A stretch of 14,267 nt of DNA from an uncultured Bacilli bacterium (GCA_934700375.1 CAKUXT010000029.1:1-14267), one strand, 5' to 3'. Positions 1 through 7,003 are shown, numbered from the stretch's first letter. Notes: generated by a model from the letters alone, not told the origin. Program-made: numbers and translations.

Positions 1-12
1 GATGGCGCCCTT

Positions 13-46
13 TTTTGTTCCTGGATTCCGGAATCCAGGAACAAAA
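13..46. repeat. 34-bp perfect palindrome
   Basis: Bases 13-46 read the same on both strands, centred between 29 and 30 (GGATTCC|GGAATCC); with a two-base bulge the pairing extends to CCC (8-10) and GGG (47-49). It has T bases on its 5' side and A bases on its 3' side, so neither strand shows the U-tract after the stem that an intrinsic terminator needs. It lies about 14 bases before the point where the downstream reading frame opens, so it may mark the breakpoint that removed that gene's 5' end, or the tip of an element. Its role is unknown. Confidence 0.8.
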
Positions 47-77
47 GGGTTACACATAAATTATTCTAGTTCCTAAT

Positions 78-1475
78 GTGCCTCTTGATCATGCGATTAT
101 TAATTTAGGATCCTTCTCTGATTTTGAAAATAATGTTTTAGTTAATAACTGTATTAATGAAACTCTTTTGTCACATTATTGTAGAATAGTGCCATCTTCT
201 TACGACTATAAACCACACTTAACTAATAACCATTTTTATGGATACCCAAAACCCATTGAGGATCGTATCATCGATTCTAAACTGACAAATGTTGTTTCTG
301 GAACAGGTTCTATTTCATCAGTATGGCCCTTTGTTTCTGGATATCAGTTTACCAATGATAAAGGTGAAGAAACAACCAAGTTCTCTAAGGAAAACATGAA
401 TCTTAAGCTCTATTTCAATAGAGCTATGGATGCAACAGATCCTTTATTTGTTAGATTTGGATCTGTAGAGCCTTATGCTGACTATATCATTGATGGAACA
501 TGGGTGGATGAATATACATGGCAGGGTAAGAGAGAAATTCCTACTGCCATTGAAAACGGAACACAGCATCTTACTGTCAGTGGTGGAAGAGCCAAGGATG
601 ATCACTTCCTTACTAACAATGATAACTGCCGCCGTATCTCCTTCGATATCGATACAACGAGTGCAATGGCTATGAATATGTTTGCTACTCCGACTAAAGA
701 TGGCATTCAGTTAGAGATGAAGCAGGATGATTATGATACTGTCATGGGCTATAACATCTATCGTTCTGAAACCAAGGATGGCGAATATGCAAGAATCAAT
801 ACTTCTGTTATCAGACCTGAAGACGCTGAACAGAATGCAGCCTATCTTGATACGACAGTCGAGCCTGGAAAGACATATTACTATTCCTACACTGCAGTCA
901 TGACTGACTTCAGTGAGTCTCATGCCAGTGGTAGAACAGCCTGTACAGCATTAGATACGATCAATCCTATCATCTCTCATACTCCTGTCAACCAAGGATA
1001 TTTGGGTTCGAACCTCAATATCAACTGTGTCATCAGAGATAATGTCGGTATTGCTTATGCAAAGCTTTACTATCGTGTAAAGGGCAGCGAAGCATATAAG
1101 TATGTCGACATGGTCAGTGCTAATGATAAATACTCAGGTGTTATCCCAGCTGTTGAATTAAACACAGATGGTATGGAATACTACATTGAAACCAATGATG
1201 GCACCAATACCATCACATTAGGAAAAAAAGAGAGCCCATATCAGGTAACTATCAAGGAATCTTCTGCTGTTTCCTATTTAGGTGATGTTGATGGCAATGG
1301 CGTCATTGAAGCTGCTGATGCGATGTTAGTCTTACAGCATATCAATGGTAAGAGAGTTTTGGTCAATGACGAATTCAGAAGAGCAGATCTTAATGGCAAT
1401 GGAACGCTCGAATCCTTCGAGGCTCTTGCCATTCTCCAATACGTAAACGGAAACAGAACAAATCTTGAGGTCTGA
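78..1475 (+). CDS. C-terminal part of a secreted dockerin protein (5' truncated)
   Basis: The protein has the end of an Asn-rich segment resembling a right-handed beta-helix (residues about 1-80), an SbsA-like Ig domain (about 103-172), a fibronectin type III domain (about 200-290), another Ig-like domain (about 295-392) and a type I dockerin (about 400-461). The dockerin has the two usual calcium loops: D403-V-D405-G-N-G with D414, and D437-L-N-G-N-G; the second loop has E448 where Asp is usual. Dockerins bind cohesins and so attach secreted enzymes or adhesins to a scaffold. There is no signal peptide, no Shine-Dalgarno before the GTG at 78 and no promoter. The frame is open from base 60, just after a TAA, so this is most likely the 3' remnant of a much larger gene cut near the palindrome at 13-46. 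The stop is two bases before the next gene, whose GAGG ribosome site lies inside this frame, so the two were one operon. The enzymatic domain, if any, is lost. Confidence 0.8.
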   Translation: MPLDHAIINLGSFSDFENNVLVNNCINETLLSHYCRIVPSSYDYKPHLTNNHFYGYPKPIEDRIIDSKLTNVVSGTGSISSVWPFVSGYQFTNDKGEETTKFSKENMNLKLYFNRAMDATDPLFVRFGSVEPYADYIIDGTWVDEYTWQGKREIPTAIENGTQHLTVSGGRAKDDHFLTNNDNCRRISFDIDTTSAMAMNMFATPTKDGIQLEMKQDDYDTVMGYNIYRSETKDGEYARINTSVIRPEDAEQNAAYLDTTVEPGKTYYYSYTAVMTDFSESHASGRTACTALDTINPIISHTPVNQGYLGSNLNINCVIRDNVGIAYAKLYYRVKGSEAYKYVDMVSANDKYSGVIPAVELNTDGMEYYIETNDGTNTITLGKKESPYQVTIKESSAVSYLGDVDGNGVIEAADAMLVLQHINGKRVLVNDEFRRADLNGNGTLESFEALAILQYVNGNRTNLEV

Positions 1476-1477
1476 TC

Positions 1478-3916
1478 ATGAAAGGAATGCTATTTGCTAT
1501 CTTATTATTCTTTCTTTCGTGTTTTTCCTATGGCTCTAAATCAGTAACTCCTCTTTTTTCTCATAAGATCAATCATGCCAATGAGGAGGTTGAGTTAACT
1601 CCCCAATTGGTTTTCAATGATTACAATAATAAGGAGTATACTGAAAATTATAGTTATACCCTATATGTTTCATCAAAGTCGGTCACTAAAATCTCGGCAT
1701 TATCTTTCGATATTTTCTATGAAAAAGATGTTGTTAACGTTTATAGCTCCTATAACTATCTCACAATCGATTCATCATCAATGTTTGATGATAGAATCGA
1801 TAATGAGAATGGTGTAATTCATGTCAGCTATATCTTTGCAGAAAACAAGAAATTAGATGATGGCTCGTTATTTAGTTTTAGTTTTAGCATTTTAAGTACA
1901 ACTAAAACAAATTCATACTTTTCATTAGCGATTACATCTTCATTAGATCAATATACAAATCAAATTGATATGAAAGGTGATTTTGATTACTTTGCTATCA
2001 AAGATAATCAAAATACCAACAGTGAAATTGATATCTATTCCAGTGTTGATAAGGAAGTATTAAAAAGAAATGAGTTAGTAAGAATTTTCTATACTTGTAA
2101 TTCTGCAGGACGCTTAGGTGCAGGAACATTTGAATTTACATATGATAAAGAAGCCTTTGAGTTCTTCTCCTTTGAAAAAGGAGAATTCTTAAAGGATTCT
2201 TCTATGCATTCAACAGTCAATACAAACATAGAAGGATGTGTAAAGATTTCATTTGCTTGTATAGATATGGAAGAGAAATATAATTATGATCTCTTCTCTA
2301 TACAACTTAAAGTAAAAGCAAATGTTGATAAAGATTGGAATCTGAAATTAGAAACATCAGGGCTCACATCCAAAGACGGGAATACAAAATATACTGCTCC
2401 AGTAGTTGAAAATAAGGTTACTACTGTTTATGAACAAGATAAATCATTGCTTCCCTTAATGTATCTGACAAGCGAAAAGGATGAAAAAAACAAGAAGCTC
2501 TATATCACCTTATCTTTAGAAGAAAGTAGTCATTTATCTGCAGCAGATATTGTTATTACTTTTGATAACACTTTCCTTTCTTATCAATCCTATAAATCAT
2601 TAGTGACAACATTGGAAGATCCAATGTTGGGTGTTAACTCTAATGATGCTGCAAAGAATGGAACCATTAAAGTCAGTTGGGTGTATCTAAAAGACCTTAC
2701 TCAAAAAGTGGATTTTGCTCAGTTCGCATTCGATATTCTTGATGTTGTTGTCGATACAACAACATCAATATCCTTGAATGCGACAGGAACAAGAGATTCT
2801 AATCTTAAAGAAGTCGATTTAGCCTATCAAGGCGTTGATGTATCTTTAGACATCAACAAACATAATTGGTCTGATTGGGAAACAGTCAATCCTGCAACAT
2901 GTGTTAAAGATGGCTTAGCAAAAAGAACTTGCTCTCTTTGCAATAAAGCAGAGACAAAAGTGTTGCCTAAGACTGGCGTTCATTTTTACGGAGACTGGAT
3001 TGTAGATAAAGAACCTACTTGTACAGAGGAAGGCTCAAAACATAAGACTTGTTCTGTGTGTGGCGATACTGTAACTGAGACAATTGCTGCACTTGGACAT
3101 GATTATCATTCTCAAAGAGAAGATGCAACCTGTACAAAAGACGGTTATGTTGTCGAGGTTTGTTCACGTTGTGGAGACGAAAGAAATAGAACGGAGATTC
3201 TTGCAAAAGGCCACTCATATGGCGAGTGGACAATCGACAAGGCCCCCACTTGTACGGAGATAGGCACAAGACACAAGACTTGCTCCGATTGTGGAGATGT
3301 GGTTACAGAGACTCTTGATGCGCTCGGACACGATGAAGGAAAATGGACTGTCGTAAGAGATGCTGACTGTACTCATGACGGCCTTGAAGAGAGAAGATGC
3401 ACGAGATGCGGTGAAGTCCTTGAAACCAGAAGCATTGCGGCAAAGGGACATTCCTACGGCGAGTGGATCATAGACAGAGATCCTACCTGTACCGAATCCG
3501 GCACAAGACATAAGACATGCTCCGTCTGCGGCGACACCGTCACGGAGACTGTCGATGCTCTTGGGCACGACCTGGTGCATCATGACGCAAAGGCTCCTAC
3601 CTGCACGGAAAGCGGACATGAGGCGTATGATACCTGCTCAAGATGCGGATACTCCACCTACCATGAGATTCCGGCAACCGGTCATTCCTACGGCGAATGG
3701 ATCGTAGACAAAGAGCCGACTACAAGCAGTGAAGGCTTGAAGACCAGAACATGTTCTATTTGTGGAGATACGGAGACGGTTGTCATTTCTAAGCTACAGA
3801 AGAAGAACAATGTTGGTGTTATTGCTGGTGGCTGTGTTGGAGGGGTTGCTGTATTAGGTTGTTCTATTCTTATTCCGCTATTGATCAAGAAGAAAAAGAA
3901 GAAATCAGGTAAGTAA
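1478..3916 (+). CDS. membrane-anchored cohesin-like scaffold protein with CxxC repeats
   Basis: This 812-residue protein begins with a short signal peptide (MKGMLFAILLFFLSCFSYGS), possibly with a lipobox-like Cys15. Three cohesin-like beta-sandwich modules follow at about 35-170, 183-318 and 325-460; each has the pattern of a hydrophobic strand ending in (D/E)-x-x-x-(F/Y), a Asn/Asp-rich middle, I-x-V-S or I-S-F, and a late FSFSI/FSIQL/FAFDI strand. Eight repeats of about 39 residues follow (461-773), then one membrane helix (about 779-803) and a Lys-rich tail (KKKKKKSGK). This layout is that of a cell-surface anchor facing outwards. The family of cohesins docks dockerin-bearing proteins, and the upstream neighbour ends in a dockerin, so a receptor/ligand pair is a reasonable inference. 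The assignment rests on pattern, not on an alignment; other carbohydrate-binding beta-sandwiches could look similar. GAGG at 1467-1470 supports the ATG at 1478. The strong hairpin at 3941-3980 ends the unit. Confidence 0.75.
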   Translation: MKGMLFAILLFFLSCFSYGSKSVTPLFSHKINHANEEVELTPQLVFNDYNNKEYTENYSYTLYVSSKSVTKISALSFDIFYEKDVVNVYSSYNYLTIDSSSMFDDRIDNENGVIHVSYIFAENKKLDDGSLFSFSFSILSTTKTNSYFSLAITSSLDQYTNQIDMKGDFDYFAIKDNQNTNSEIDIYSSVDKEVLKRNELVRIFYTCNSAGRLGAGTFEFTYDKEAFEFFSFEKGEFLKDSSMHSTVNTNIEGCVKISFACIDMEEKYNYDLFSIQLKVKANVDKDWNLKLETSGLTSKDGNTKYTAPVVENKVTTVYEQDKSLLPLMYLTSEKDEKNKKLYITLSLEESSHLSAADIVITFDNTFLSYQSYKSLVTTLEDPMLGVNSNDAAKNGTIKVSWVYLKDLTQKVDFAQFAFDILDVVVDTTTSISLNATGTRDSNLKEVDLAYQGVDVSLDINKHNWSDWETVNPATCVKDGLAKRTCSLCNKAETKVLPKTGVHFYGDWIVDKEPTCTEEGSKHKTCSVCGDTVTETIAALGHDYHSQREDATCTKDGYVVEVCSRCGDERNRTEILAKGHSYGEWTIDKAPTCTEIGTRHKTCSDCGDVVTETLDALGHDEGKWTVVRDADCTHDGLEERRCTRCGEVLETRSIAAKGHSYGEWIIDRDPTCTESGTRHKTCSVCGDTVTETVDALGHDLVHHDAKAPTCTESGHEAYDTCSRCGYSTYHEIPATGHSYGEWIVDKEPTTSSEGLKTRTCSICGDTETVVISKLQKKNNVGVIAGGCVGGVAVLGCSILIPLLIKKKKKKSGK
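2858..3796 (+). repeat. eight in-frame CxxC repeats, about 39 residues each
   Basis: Within the scaffold gene, residues 461-773 form eight units of the form GHSYGEW-(I/V)-(V/I)-D-x-x-P-T-C-T-x-x-G-x-x-x-x-x-C-S-x-C-G-D-x-x-T-E-x-(I/V)-x-ALGH. Each unit has one Cys plus a CxxC pair, suggesting zinc binding or a redox/disulfide stalk between the cohesin-like modules and the membrane. The last unit lacks the first Cys (PTTSSEG). Units 5-7 are clearly richer in G+C than the rest of the gene: I count 34/60 in 3481-3540 and 35/60 in 3541-3600, against 19/60 in 1741-1800. Bases 3449-3476 and 3683-3710 differ at only two positions, so units have been exchanged or duplicated recently. Confidence 0.85.
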
Positions 3917-3940
3917 TAGTTGATATTCGTGTATTTGAAA

Positions 3941-3990
3941 GGGACCATTGCTCAATCAGACTGACTTGAGCAATGGTCTCTTTCTTTTTC
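3941..3990 (+). terminator. intrinsic terminator of the surface-protein unit
   Basis: A 15-bp stem (3941-3955 with 3966-3980, one G-U pair; core ACCATTGCTCAA) with a 10-base loop is followed by TTTCTTTTTC. It lies 25 bases after the scaffold gene's stop. Confidence 0.9.
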
Positions 3991-4049
3991 AATGGCGACG
4001 GGATAAGAATGAAAACGACACTGTAATTTATCTATGTGTCGCTTTCGTG

Positions 4050-4140
4050 TCACTTTTGATTATCTTTTCCTTCAAACATTTCTTTTAGACCGTCATCAAC
4101 AATTCGATTCTTGTAGTATTTTATCTGTTGATTAAGTATT
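4050..4140 (-). pseudogene. relic of an ATPase gene start (copy 1)
   Basis: Read on the minus strand, this stretch gives LNQQIKYYKNRIVDDGL then KEMFEGKDNQK and a TGA at 4050-4052. The pattern K-Y-x-x-R-I-V-D-(D/E)-x-L-K-x-x-x-E-G-K resembles, from memory, the N-terminus of AAA/DUF4143 ATPases, just before the P-loop; here the P-loop is missing. A 62-base stretch (4063-4124) recurs in the same orientation at 5286-5347 with about nine differences. Between this relic and the terminator at 3990 I see only a weak CGACAC/GTGTCG inverted pair (4016-4041). Confidence 0.45.
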
Positions 4141-4189
4141 TGAAATGAATGGTTAAAGGCACTTGCACTTTTTATTAAGAATTATAACG

Positions 4190-4231
4190 CAACAATTGCG
4201 TATGTGTTCTTAAAGAACTATGCAATTATTG
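4190..4231. promoter_or_regulatory. 42-bp dyad, likely operator of the mntA-hepT operon
   Basis: The left half (4190-4211) and right half (4213-4231) are inverted copies around the centre GTTCTT-A-AAGAAC. Further out, CAAcAATTGCgTA pairs with TATGCAATTATTG, with three extra bases on the left. Part of the motif, GCAATTAT, is repeated directly just downstream (4232-4239). It ends 56 bases before the antitoxin start and so is well placed for binding by that protein's own HTH domain. I could not assign a clean -35/-10 pair here; TATAAC at 4183-4188 is the best -10 candidate. Confidence 0.55.
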
Positions 4232-4287
4232 CGCAATTATCTTGCGTGTTTACCCAGAAAAAGTTATTATTAGAGTAGGTGATAATG

Positions 4288-4758
4288 ATGACATTAAGAG
4301 AATTAAGAAAAAAGCATAATATGACGCAAGTTGCATGTGCGAAATATCTAGAAATACCATTACGTACATATCAAAACTACGAACGTGATGATGCAAATCC
4401 AAATACTATAAAATATCAATTTCTGATGGAAAAATTGAAAAAATACGGCTTTATTGATGAAACCCATGGAATATTATCTATAGAACAAATCAAAAACGTT
4501 TGTGAACCTATACTTAGCAAATATAAAGTTCAGTACTGTTATTTATTTGGCTCTTATGCCAAAAGAAAAGCTACAGAAATAAGCGATGTTGATTTATTGG
4601 TTTGTACAGAAGTTACAGGTATACAATTCTATGAATTAATTGAAGAGCTTAGGGAAAATCTCAAGAAAAAGGTGGATTTATTGAATCAAGAACAGATTAG
4701 AGATAATTTTGATCTCATAAACGAAATATTAAAGGATGGGATTAAAATTTATGGATAA
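4288..4758 (+). CDS. mntA: HTH-nucleotidyltransferase fusion, MntA-type antitoxin
   Basis: The 156-residue protein has an XRE/HTH_3 domain (1-52; TLRELRKKHNMTQ ... RTYQNYERDD) fused to a minimal nucleotidyltransferase (about 62-156). The catalytic motif fits GS-x10-D-x-D exactly: G88-S89, D100, D102, with a third acidic residue at D130 (KKVDLL). MntA enzymes add AMP units to a tyrosine of the HEPN ribonuclease HepT and so neutralise it. Canonical MntA proteins lack the HTH, so this version probably also represses its own operon through the dyad at 4190-4231. I chose the ATG at 4288 because AGGTGA (4277-4282) stands five bases before it; a GTG at 4279 and an ATG at 4285 are in frame. The stop overlaps the next start by eight bases, as is usual for coupled antitoxin-toxin genes. 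Confidence 0.9.
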   Translation: MTLRELRKKHNMTQVACAKYLEIPLRTYQNYERDDANPNTIKYQFLMEKLKKYGFIDETHGILSIEQIKNVCEPILSKYKVQYCYLFGSYAKRKATEISDVDLLVCTEVTGIQFYELIEELRENLKKKVDLLNQEQIRDNFDLINEILKDGIKIYG

Positions 4759-5086
4759 CTTAAAAACAAATCACTATTATCTCAAAAAGATTATAAAGGA
4801 TATTGATTTCGTTCTTGAGCATACTGACTATATTGATACTCAAACCGAACTTGAGCAAAATGAAGTGCTTCTTGATTCGGTTTTGTTTCGTTTAATTCAG
4901 ATCTCTGAAAATTCGACTAAGTTAACGGAAGATTTTAAGAAACAATATAAAGAAGTGCCTTGGCATGCTATGAAAGGTATGAGAAATCGTATTGTTCATG
5001 ATTATGGAGAGGTAGATCTTAAGATTGTCTATGATACGATTAAATTAGATTTACCTAAACTTCTTAATATTTTGGAACACATTTAA
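4751..5086 (+). CDS. hepT: HEPN ribonuclease toxin, HepT type (DUF86)
   Basis: This 111-residue helical protein carries the HEPN catalytic/regulatory signature R-x4-H-x-Y: R78, H83 and Y85 in RNRIVHDY. In the studied MntA-HepT pair, R and H are needed for RNA cleavage and the Tyr is the AMPylation target, and all three are present here. The order antitoxin then toxin with an eight-base overlap matches the known systems. The ATG at 4751 (MDNLKTNHYYLKK) fits the family's usual N-terminus; an in-frame ATG at 4736 would add five residues but sits directly on its AAAGG site. No clear terminator follows, and transcription may run into the debris beyond. Confidence 0.9.
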   Translation: MDNLKTNHYYLKKIIKDIDFVLEHTDYIDTQTELEQNEVLLDSVLFRLIQISENSTKLTEDFKKQYKEVPWHAMKGMRNRIVHDYGEVDLKIVYDTIKLDLPKLLNILEHI

Positions 5087-5112
5087 TTGTATTCTTCTAT
5101 TATCGAGGCGTT

Positions 5113-5277
5113 TTACTCTCTCTGGTTTTTCTTGATATTGTCAGCACGATTGATATTAGAGTGTACAACGGTTGTGTAATAATCGATGGCTTGATCTAAT
5201 GCGATTTCGTGTCGCATATCAACAACCACCACGGCAAACTGAAAAGCCGAACGTTCGAAAGAGAGCAGCGTAGCAGA
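5113..5277 (-). pseudogene. 54-codon open fragment, unrecognised
   Basis: The minus strand is open from 5277 (after a TAG) to a TAA at 5113-5115 and reads like coding sequence in its second half (an internal ATG, then RHEIALDQAIDYYTTVVHSN and INRADNIKKNQRE). There is no ribosome site. I do not recognise the family. It abuts the second ATPase relic but in a different frame, so it is most likely the tail of another dead gene. Confidence 0.3.
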
Positions 5278-5285
5278 CTATTTCA

Positions 5286-5353
5286 TCTTTTCCTTCTAGC
5301 TTTCCTTTTAGACTATCATTAACAATTTGATTCTTGTAGTTTTTTATAATTAT
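5286..5353 (-). pseudogene. relic of an ATPase gene start (copy 2)
   Basis: The minus strand reads IIKNYKNQIVNDSLKGKLEGKDE, matching copy 1 at 4050-4140 (KYYKNRIVDDGL ...). Bases 5286-5347 align without gaps to 4063-4124 at about 53 of 62 positions. The expected start codon reads ATA (5351-5353), and the sequence after EGKD departs from the expected P-loop region. The two relics bracket the mntA-hepT operon in the same orientation. Confidence 0.45.
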
Positions 5354-5420
5354 GGCTCTCCATCAATAGTCTCTATTTGTTCATGTTATATATTAAATGT
5401 AAGTCAGTTGAAATGCTTTT

Positions 5421-5489
5421 TTCCGACGATTGTCTAAATGTTTTTCCGACGATTGGCGGAAAACTAATCCGACACTTGGCGGAACTAGA
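5421..5489. repeat. three tandem units, 23-bp period
   Basis: CCGAC recurs at 5423, 5446 and 5469, exactly 23 bases apart. The units share TTTTCCGACGATTG, and the last two also share TTGGCGGAA. The period is not a multiple of three, so if the stretch derives from a coding repeat the frame has been lost. Flanking 5354-5420 shows nothing I can identify. Confidence 0.7.
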
Positions 5490-5549
5490 AATAACAGTTC
5501 ATTACTTTTTAATCCTACGTTCTGGGGAATAGCTAAAAGCATCTTATAG

Positions 5550-5660
5550 ATAAAAAATGAAATCATCATACTGAAGAATGGAAACCTTTACTCCTCTAAG
5601 TCTCCGATCAATCTTGCTTTGACAGCCGATGATTATGAGAGAATGATCATCAACGACTGA
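5550..5660 (+). pseudogene. C-terminal gene fragment, unrecognised
   Basis: The plus strand is open from 5550 to a TGA at 5658-5660 and reads like real protein (EIIILKNGNLYSSKSPINLA then LTADDYERMIIND). It has no start codon and no ribosome site. It is probably the tail of a lost gene; the family is not clear to me. The stretch 5490-5549 before it shows nothing. Confidence 0.35.
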
Positions 5661-5688
5661 AGTCTGTTTATATGGTTGACAAATAAGT

Positions 5689-5727
5689 CATTTCCCAAAA
5701 TTGAAAGTTATTTGATTTTGGGAAATG
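5689..5727. repeat. left 39-bp inverted repeat flanking the DUF4143 ATPase gene
   Basis: This copy is the reverse complement of 6965-7003 with a single difference. It is itself a hairpin: AGTCATTTCCCAAAA (5686-5700) pairs perfectly with 5716-5730 around a 15-base loop. It begins ten bases beyond the stop of the ATPase gene. The stem has no U-tract after it, so it is not a standard terminator. Confidence 0.9.
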
Positions 5728-5737
5728 ACTGCTTTAA

Positions 5738-6931
5738 TTACTTTGTTTCATTTAACCAATCAGCAATATCGATGATCTTGATTCCTTCATGCTGATAAGT
5801 TTCGCTTCTTGTTCTTGCAATGAGTATCTTAGGATAAGCGTCTTTGATTTTAAGAAGAGAAGAAACCTCTCTGTTGAATGTTTTTTCGTTTGTTATATCA
5901 TCTGAAACCTGGATATAGGTTTTCTCTCCACGTTTGATAGCAATAAAATCGATCTCTGTTTTATATAACATGCCGACATAGACTTCATATCCTCTTCTCA
6001 GCAATTCTATGGCAACGATATTTTCAAGAATTCTTCCTGTATCTGCATTCTTTGTACCGATTTCAGCATATCTGAAAGACGGATCGACAAGGTAGTATTT
6101 ATAAGAGGAAGTCAGATATTTCTTGCCGACGATATCATATCTTGGTATCGGATAGAACAAGAATGCATTGCATAGATACTGAAGATATTTCCCTACTGTC
6201 TTGTGATTGATTGTTTCCCCTGATCTTGACAGCTCTTCTGCAATGTTTCTGTTTGAGGTGATATTGGAAATATTGCTCATCAGAAAATCGGTGATCCTAT
6301 TTAGCAGTACAGTGTTTTTGATTTTGTATTTCGTGACGATGTCACGGATGATCAATGTGTCATAGATCCCTTTTAAGTATTCCAGTCTATCTTCTTGATT
6401 CTTGTATAGATAAGAACCTGACATTCCTCCGTCTTTGATATAGGAATCAAAAGAAGGATAGTTCATGTCTTCGTTTCTGTATGTCTTATATTCGACAAAG
6501 GAGAAAGGATATACTTTGATTTCAAATGTTCTTCCGGTGAACAATGTAGCGATGTCGGAACTTAACAGAAAAGCGTTCGAGCCAGTGATGTAAAGCGAAT
6601 ACTTCTCTTTTGCATGAAGACTATTGATTGCCTTTTCGAATCCATTGCACATCTGAACCTCATCGATCAGAACAAAATTATTCTTTGAAGGGAGATATCT
6701 GCTTGCGACATATTGCTCTAAGGCGTGATATTCAAGCAGATGCTCATTCTCGGATAAGCTGAGATTGATATGGATGATGTTATTGTCATCTGTTTTGGAA
6801 AGATAGTCGATAAAAGCGTCAAGAAGCTTTGATTTACCGCATCTTCTTACTCCTGTGATGACTTTGATGTCTGGTGTATCGATCACATCGATCATCTTCT
6901 TAAGATAATAATCTCTTTGTATCAGTTTCAT
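5738..6931 (-). CDS. AAA-type ATPase with DUF4143 nuclease-like domain
   Basis: The 397-residue protein, the usual length for the family, has Walker A GVRRCGKS (27-34), Walker B FVLIDE (86-91), a sensor-like stretch LYITGSNAFLLSSD (113-126) and a C-terminal DUF4143 region (about 195-395). The latter shows the eroded PD-(D/E)xK pattern of this family: E303 (GRILENIVAIELLRRG), E326-I-D328 and Q341-V-S, where the Lys of E-x-K is absent. Proteins of this kind are abundant in gut bacteria; their function is not established, though NTP-driven DNA binding is likely. AGGA (6939-6942) stands seven bases before the ATG, and a good promoter (6952-6980) overlaps the right-hand inverted repeat. The whole gene is bracketed by the 39-bp inverted repeats. 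It is divergent from another ATPase gene that shares the intergenic region. Confidence 0.9.
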   Translation of the reverse strand: MKLIQRDYYLKKMIDVIDTPDIKVITGVRRCGKSKLLDAFIDYLSKTDDNNIIHINLSLSENEHLLEYHALEQYVASRYLPSKNNFVLIDEVQMCNGFEKAINSLHAKEKYSLYITGSNAFLLSSDIATLFTGRTFEIKVYPFSFVEYKTYRNEDMNYPSFDSYIKDGGMSGSYLYKNQEDRLEYLKGIYDTLIIRDIVTKYKIKNTVLLNRITDFLMSNISNITSNRNIAEELSRSGETINHKTVGKYLQYLCNAFLFYPIPRYDIVGKKYLTSSYKYYLVDPSFRYAEIGTKNADTGRILENIVAIELLRRGYEVYVGMLYKTEIDFIAIKRGEKTYIQVSDDITNEKTFNREVSSLLKIKDAYPKILIARTRSETYQHEGIKIIDIADWLNETK

Positions 6932-6951
6932 ATTCTTTTCCTGTTTCTAAT

Positions 6952-6980
6952 ATCATAATGATTTCATTTCCCAAAATCAA
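6952..6980 (-). promoter_or_regulatory. promoter of the DUF4143 ATPase gene
   Basis: On the minus strand, TTGATT (6975-6980), a 17-base spacer and TATGAT (6952-6957) stand 20 bases before the ATG. The -35 box lies inside the 39-bp repeat 6965-7003, so a protein bound to that palindrome would block transcription. Confidence 0.65.
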
Positions 6981-7003
6981 ATAATTTTCAATTTTGGGAA
7001 ATG
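6965..7003. repeat. right 39-bp inverted repeat flanking the DUF4143 ATPase gene
   Basis: This is the partner of 5689-5727, in inverse orientation with one mismatch. Its ends CATTTCCCAAAAT and ATTTTGGGAAATG pair with each other. No target-site duplication is visible outside the two copies (AAATAAGT on the left, GAACTGTT on the right). Confidence 0.9.

Noticed and set aside
13..46. Intrinsic terminator
   Set aside because: A bases follow the stem on either strand; no U-tract is present.
3215..3619. 134-codon minus-strand frame opposite the scaffold gene
   Set aside because: It mirrors the repetitive, GC-richer CxxC array; the plus-strand reading has conserved repeats, and the minus frame has no domain or ribosome site.
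5689..7003. Classical insertion sequence
   Set aside because: The enclosed protein is a P-loop ATPase with a DUF4143 domain, not a transposase, and no target-site duplication is visible.
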